Source: Brevundimonas fontaquae (GTDB taxonomy: Bacteria > Pseudomonadota > Alphaproteobacteria > Caulobacterales > Caulobacteraceae). From it: a stretch of DNA of 64,000 bases. The translations under genes and the position numbers were made by a program. The notes beneath the pieces were generated by a model. That model worked only from the letters and a program-made list of their open reading frames with translations. It was not told where the DNA came from and did no database searches. The stretch is taken from contig NZ_CP070968.1 in NCBI RefSeq assembly GCF_017086445.1, forward strand, positions 62,001 to 126,000. Direction: 5' to 3'. This document shows, piece by piece, positions 61,726-64,000 of the stretch (the stretch's first letter is position 1; each line of letters begins with the position of its first letter).

Positions 61726-63288
61726 ATGCCCGACGCCCTGCCCGGCCTGTTCCTCGGCCAGTCCGACGCCGCCCAGCCGGAAAACCTGTTGTTCAACCGC
61801 GCCAACCGCCACGGCGTCGTCGCCGGCGCGACCGGGACAGGCAAGACGGTCACGCTGCAGATCATGGCCCAGGGCTTTTCCGACGCCGGGGTGCCGGTCT
61901 TCTGCGCCGATGTGAAGGGCGACCTGTCGGGCATCTCCCAGGTGGGTGCGCCGAATGAGAAGCTGATCGCCCGCGCAGCCGAGATGGGCCTGACCCTGAC
62001 GCCGCGCGCCGCCCCCACCGTCTTCTGGGACCTGTACGGGCAGAAGGGACATCCGATCCGCACCACCGTGTCGGAAATCGGCCCGGTGCTGATGGCGCGG
62101 ATGCTGAACCTGAACGACGTGCAGGAGGGCGTGCTGACCGTCGTCTTCCACGTCGCGGACAAGGAAGGTCTGCTGCTGCTGGACCTCGACGATCTGAGAA
62201 GCCTGCTGGTCTATGTCGGTGAGAACGCCGAGCGGATCGGGCGCGAGGTCGGCAACGTCGCCCCCGCCTCCATCGCCGCCATCCAGCGCGCGCTGTTGCA
62301 GGTCGAGCAGCAGGGCGGCGACGCCTTCTTCGGCGAACCGGCGCTGAAGCTGGAAGACATGATCCGCGTCGGCCTGGACGGCCGGGGCCAGGTCAATGTG
62401 CTGGATTCGACCCGGCTGATGAACAGTCCGCGCCTGTATGCGGCCTTCCTGCTGTGGCTGCTGTCGGAGCTGTTCGAGCAGCTTCCCGAGGTGGGCGATC
62501 CGGAAAAGCCGCGCCTGGTCTTCTTCTTCGACGAGGCGCACTTGCTGTTCAACGACGCCCCGCGCGCCCTTTTGGAAAAGGTCGAACAGGTCGTGCGCCT
62601 GATCCGGTCAAAAGGCGTCGGGGTCTATTTCGTGACGCAAAATCCGGCCGATATCCCCGACAGCGTCTTGGCCCAGCTGGGCAACCGCATCCAGCACGCG
62701 CTTCGCGCCTATACACCGTCCGAGCAGAAGGGGCTGAAGGCCGCCTCGCAGAGTTTCCGAGCCAACGCCGCCTTCGACACGGCCGAGGCCATTCAGGGTC
62801 TGGGCGTGGGCGAGGCCCTGGTGTCCGTGCTGGACGAAAAGGGCGCGCCGACCATCGTGGCCCGCACCAAGATCCGCCCGCCGGCCTCGCGCCTGGGTCC
62901 CGCGACCGATACTGAGCGCGCCGCCGTCATGGCCGCCAGCCCGGTGCGGGGCCTTTACGAGCAGGTGCTGAACCGCAAATCCGCCGCCGAAATCCTGGCC
63001 AATCGCCACAGCGCCGCCGATCAGGCTGAAGTTCAGGCCAAGGCGCAGGCCGAGGCCGACAAGGCCGCCGCCATCCAGGCCAAGGCCGATCAGAAGGCCG
63101 CCGAAGCGCGGGCGAAGGCTCAGGCTCAAGCCGAAGCGCGGGCGTCGCGCGAGGCCGCGAAGCCTGCGCGTCGATCCACCCGCGAAACCCCGGTCGAGGC
63201 CCTGACCAAATCGGTCCTGCGCACGGCCGGGTCGACCCTGACCCGCGAGCTGATGCGCGGTCTGCTGGGCGGGTTGAAGCGGCGCTAG
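61726..63288 (+). CDS. HerA-like ATPase (DUF853, YjgR family)
   Basis: P-loop ATPase of 520 residues related to HerA/FtsK helicases. Walker A is GATGTGKTVT, Walker B is LVFFFDEAHLLF, and further family blocks are FCADVKGDLSGIS and YFVTQNPADIPDSVL. From about 420 the sequence becomes an Ala/Lys/Gln-rich coiled coil and ends with a short helix. Biological role in bacteria is not established; no NurA-like nuclease is adjacent. Confidence 0.9.
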   Translation: MPDALPGLFLGQSDAAQPENLLFNRANRHGVVAGATGTGKTVTLQIMAQGFSDAGVPVFCADVKGDLSGISQVGAPNEKLIARAAEMGLTLTPRAAPTVFWDLYGQKGHPIRTTVSEIGPVLMARMLNLNDVQEGVLTVVFHVADKEGLLLLDLDDLRSLLVYVGENAERIGREVGNVAPASIAAIQRALLQVEQQGGDAFFGEPALKLEDMIRVGLDGRGQVNVLDSTRLMNSPRLYAAFLLWLLSELFEQLPEVGDPEKPRLVFFFDEAHLLFNDAPRALLEKVEQVVRLIRSKGVGVYFVTQNPADIPDSVLAQLGNRIQHALRAYTPSEQKGLKAASQSFRANAAFDTAEAIQGLGVGEALVSVLDEKGAPTIVARTKIRPPASRLGPATDTERAAVMAASPVRGLYEQVLNRKSAAEILANRHSAADQAEVQAKAQAEADKAAAIQAKADQKAAEARAKAQAQAEARASREAAKPARRSTRETPVEALTKSVLRTAGSTLTRELMRGLLGGLKRR

Positions 63289-63337
63289 GTTCCGCTCGGG
63301 TCTTGCAACGGGGCGGGGGCGAGCGCATCTCCCGCCC

Positions 63338-63898
63338 ATGTTCATCCAGACCGAACCCACGCCCAATCCGAACGTGCTGAAGTTCCTGCCCGGCCGCGAT
63401 GTCTCGCCGACCGTCGCGCTGGAATACCGCACCATCGACGAGGCGACGGCCTCTCCGCTGGCTGAGGCCTTGTTCGAGCTGGAAGGCGTCGACGGCGTCT
63501 TCTTCGGCGCGGACTACGTTTCCGTCACCCGTCAGCCCCAGGGGCCGGAATGGTCGGAGATGAAGGCGCCGATCCTGGGCGTCGTCATGGATCACTTCGT
63601 CTCGGGTCAGGCGCTGACGCGCGGCGCCGGCGGCGAAAACGACGGCCATGCCGAGGACGACAGCGAGATCGTCGCCGAGATCAAGGCCCTGCTGGACAGC
63701 CGCATCCGACCCGCCGTAGCCCAGGACGGCGGCGACATCCTGTTCGATTCCTTTGACGAGGCGACCGGCGTGCTGAACCTGCGGATGCGCGGCGCCTGCG
63801 CCGGCTGCCCGTCGTCGTCGGCGACCTTGAAGGCCGGGGTCGAGCAGATGATGCGCCACTATGTGCCCGAGGTGACGCGGGTCGAGCAGACCCTCTGA
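63338..63898 (+). CDS. NifU-family iron-sulfur scaffold/carrier (Nfu)
   Basis: Carries Fe-S clusters to target proteins. The 186-residue protein has an N-terminal Nfu_N domain (MFIQTEPTPNPNVLKFLPG) and a C-terminal NifU domain with the cluster cysteines in RGACAGCPSSSATL (C-X2-C). This two-domain form is standard in alphaproteobacteria. tsaB begins 46 bases later. Confidence 0.95.
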   Translation: MFIQTEPTPNPNVLKFLPGRDVSPTVALEYRTIDEATASPLAEALFELEGVDGVFFGADYVSVTRQPQGPEWSEMKAPILGVVMDHFVSGQALTRGAGGENDGHAEDDSEIVAEIKALLDSRIRPAVAQDGGDILFDSFDEATGVLNLRMRGACAGCPSSSATLKAGVEQMMRHYVPEVTRVEQTL

Positions 63899-63944
63899 TC
63901 CGGACGCGGTGGCGGTTCTGCAACGCGCCGCCTAGAAGACGCCC

Positions 63945-64000
63945 ATGAGACTTCTGGTGATCGATACGGCGCTCGGCGCCTGCACGGCGGCGGTGTTCGA
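63945..64000 (+). CDS. tsaB: tRNA threonylcarbamoyladenosine protein TsaB (3' end missing)
   Basis: Only the first 18 codons lie in the window: MRLLVIDTALGACTAAVF, the typical N-terminus of TsaB (YeaZ), which supports TsaD in making the t6A modification of tRNAs. The assignment is based on this short segment and on frequent proximity to nfu in alphaproteobacteria. Confidence 0.75.
   Translation, partial: MRLLVIDTALGACTAAVF

Overview
The window is a dense, GC-rich chromosomal segment of an alphaproteobacterium, most likely Caulobacterales and probably Brevundimonas or a close relative. This rests on the phyR / nepR-ecfG-phyK stress locus, the carboxyspermidine-type polyamine genes, an Obg/CgtA GTPase, an FtsY without a long acidic domain, and the very high third-position GC. 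The genus is an inference. I saw no rRNA, tRNA, transposase, integrase, prophage or CRISPR array; nearly everything looks like resident core or lineage-typical DNA.

Layout. 0-7.5 kb: the end of a PHA depolymerase gene, a YgjP-type metallopeptidase, an LprI-like protein, PBP1A, a secreted hydrolase, FtsY and YciB. 7.6-21.2 kb: a MarR regulator with a histone-like tail, a Na+/H+ antiporter, a phasin/creatininase pair, a tetR-emrB-emrA efflux operon, an amine oxidase with nth, a MarR regulator diverging from a soluble chemoreceptor plus CheW, an ATP-grasp enzyme and a PfkB sugar/nucleoside kinase. 21.2-29.8 kb: a Rieske oxygenase, a ParD-like/map pair, NAD synthetase, PhnA, a CobW-type GTPase, and two polyamine genes (deoxyhypusine-synthase-like and ornithine decarboxylase). 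30-38.2 kb: DUF2254, phnCDE, pstS behind a Pho-box-like site, galU, fabI, benE. 38.2-45 kb: DUF3597, a GST, rimM, rpsP, ffh, then carboxyspermidine dehydrogenase and decarboxylase. 45-51 kb: an envelope/ribosome/NAD block (ctpA, envC, rlmH, rsfS, nadD), a hydrolase and zur. 51-64 kb: SapC, a MaoC-like protein, an oxidoreductase, the general stress response (GSR) locus, an aldehyde dehydrogenase, obgE, an AI-2E permease, a HerA-like ATPase, an Nfu protein and the start of tsaB.

Functional themes. (1) Polyamines: ornithine decarboxylase makes putrescine; the dehydrogenase/decarboxylase pair at 42.6-45.0 kb can turn it into spermidine; the deoxyhypusine-synthase-like enzyme can act on the products. 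(2) GSR: PhyK, PhyR, NepR and the ECF sigma factor EcfG are all present. I find four perfect GGAAC-N16-CGTT EcfG promoters within 3.8 kb: before phyR, before nepR-ecfG, before an entericidin gene (inside the end of phyK), and before a 110-nt non-coding stretch that ends in an intrinsic terminator. The last looks like a stress-induced small RNA resembling Caulobacter GsrN and is the strongest new candidate here. (3) Phosphorus: phnCDE with a solitary pstS. (4) Several intergenic gaps carry elaborate nested palindromes or candidate structured leaders, notably before ornithine decarboxylase and before carboxyspermidine dehydrogenase.
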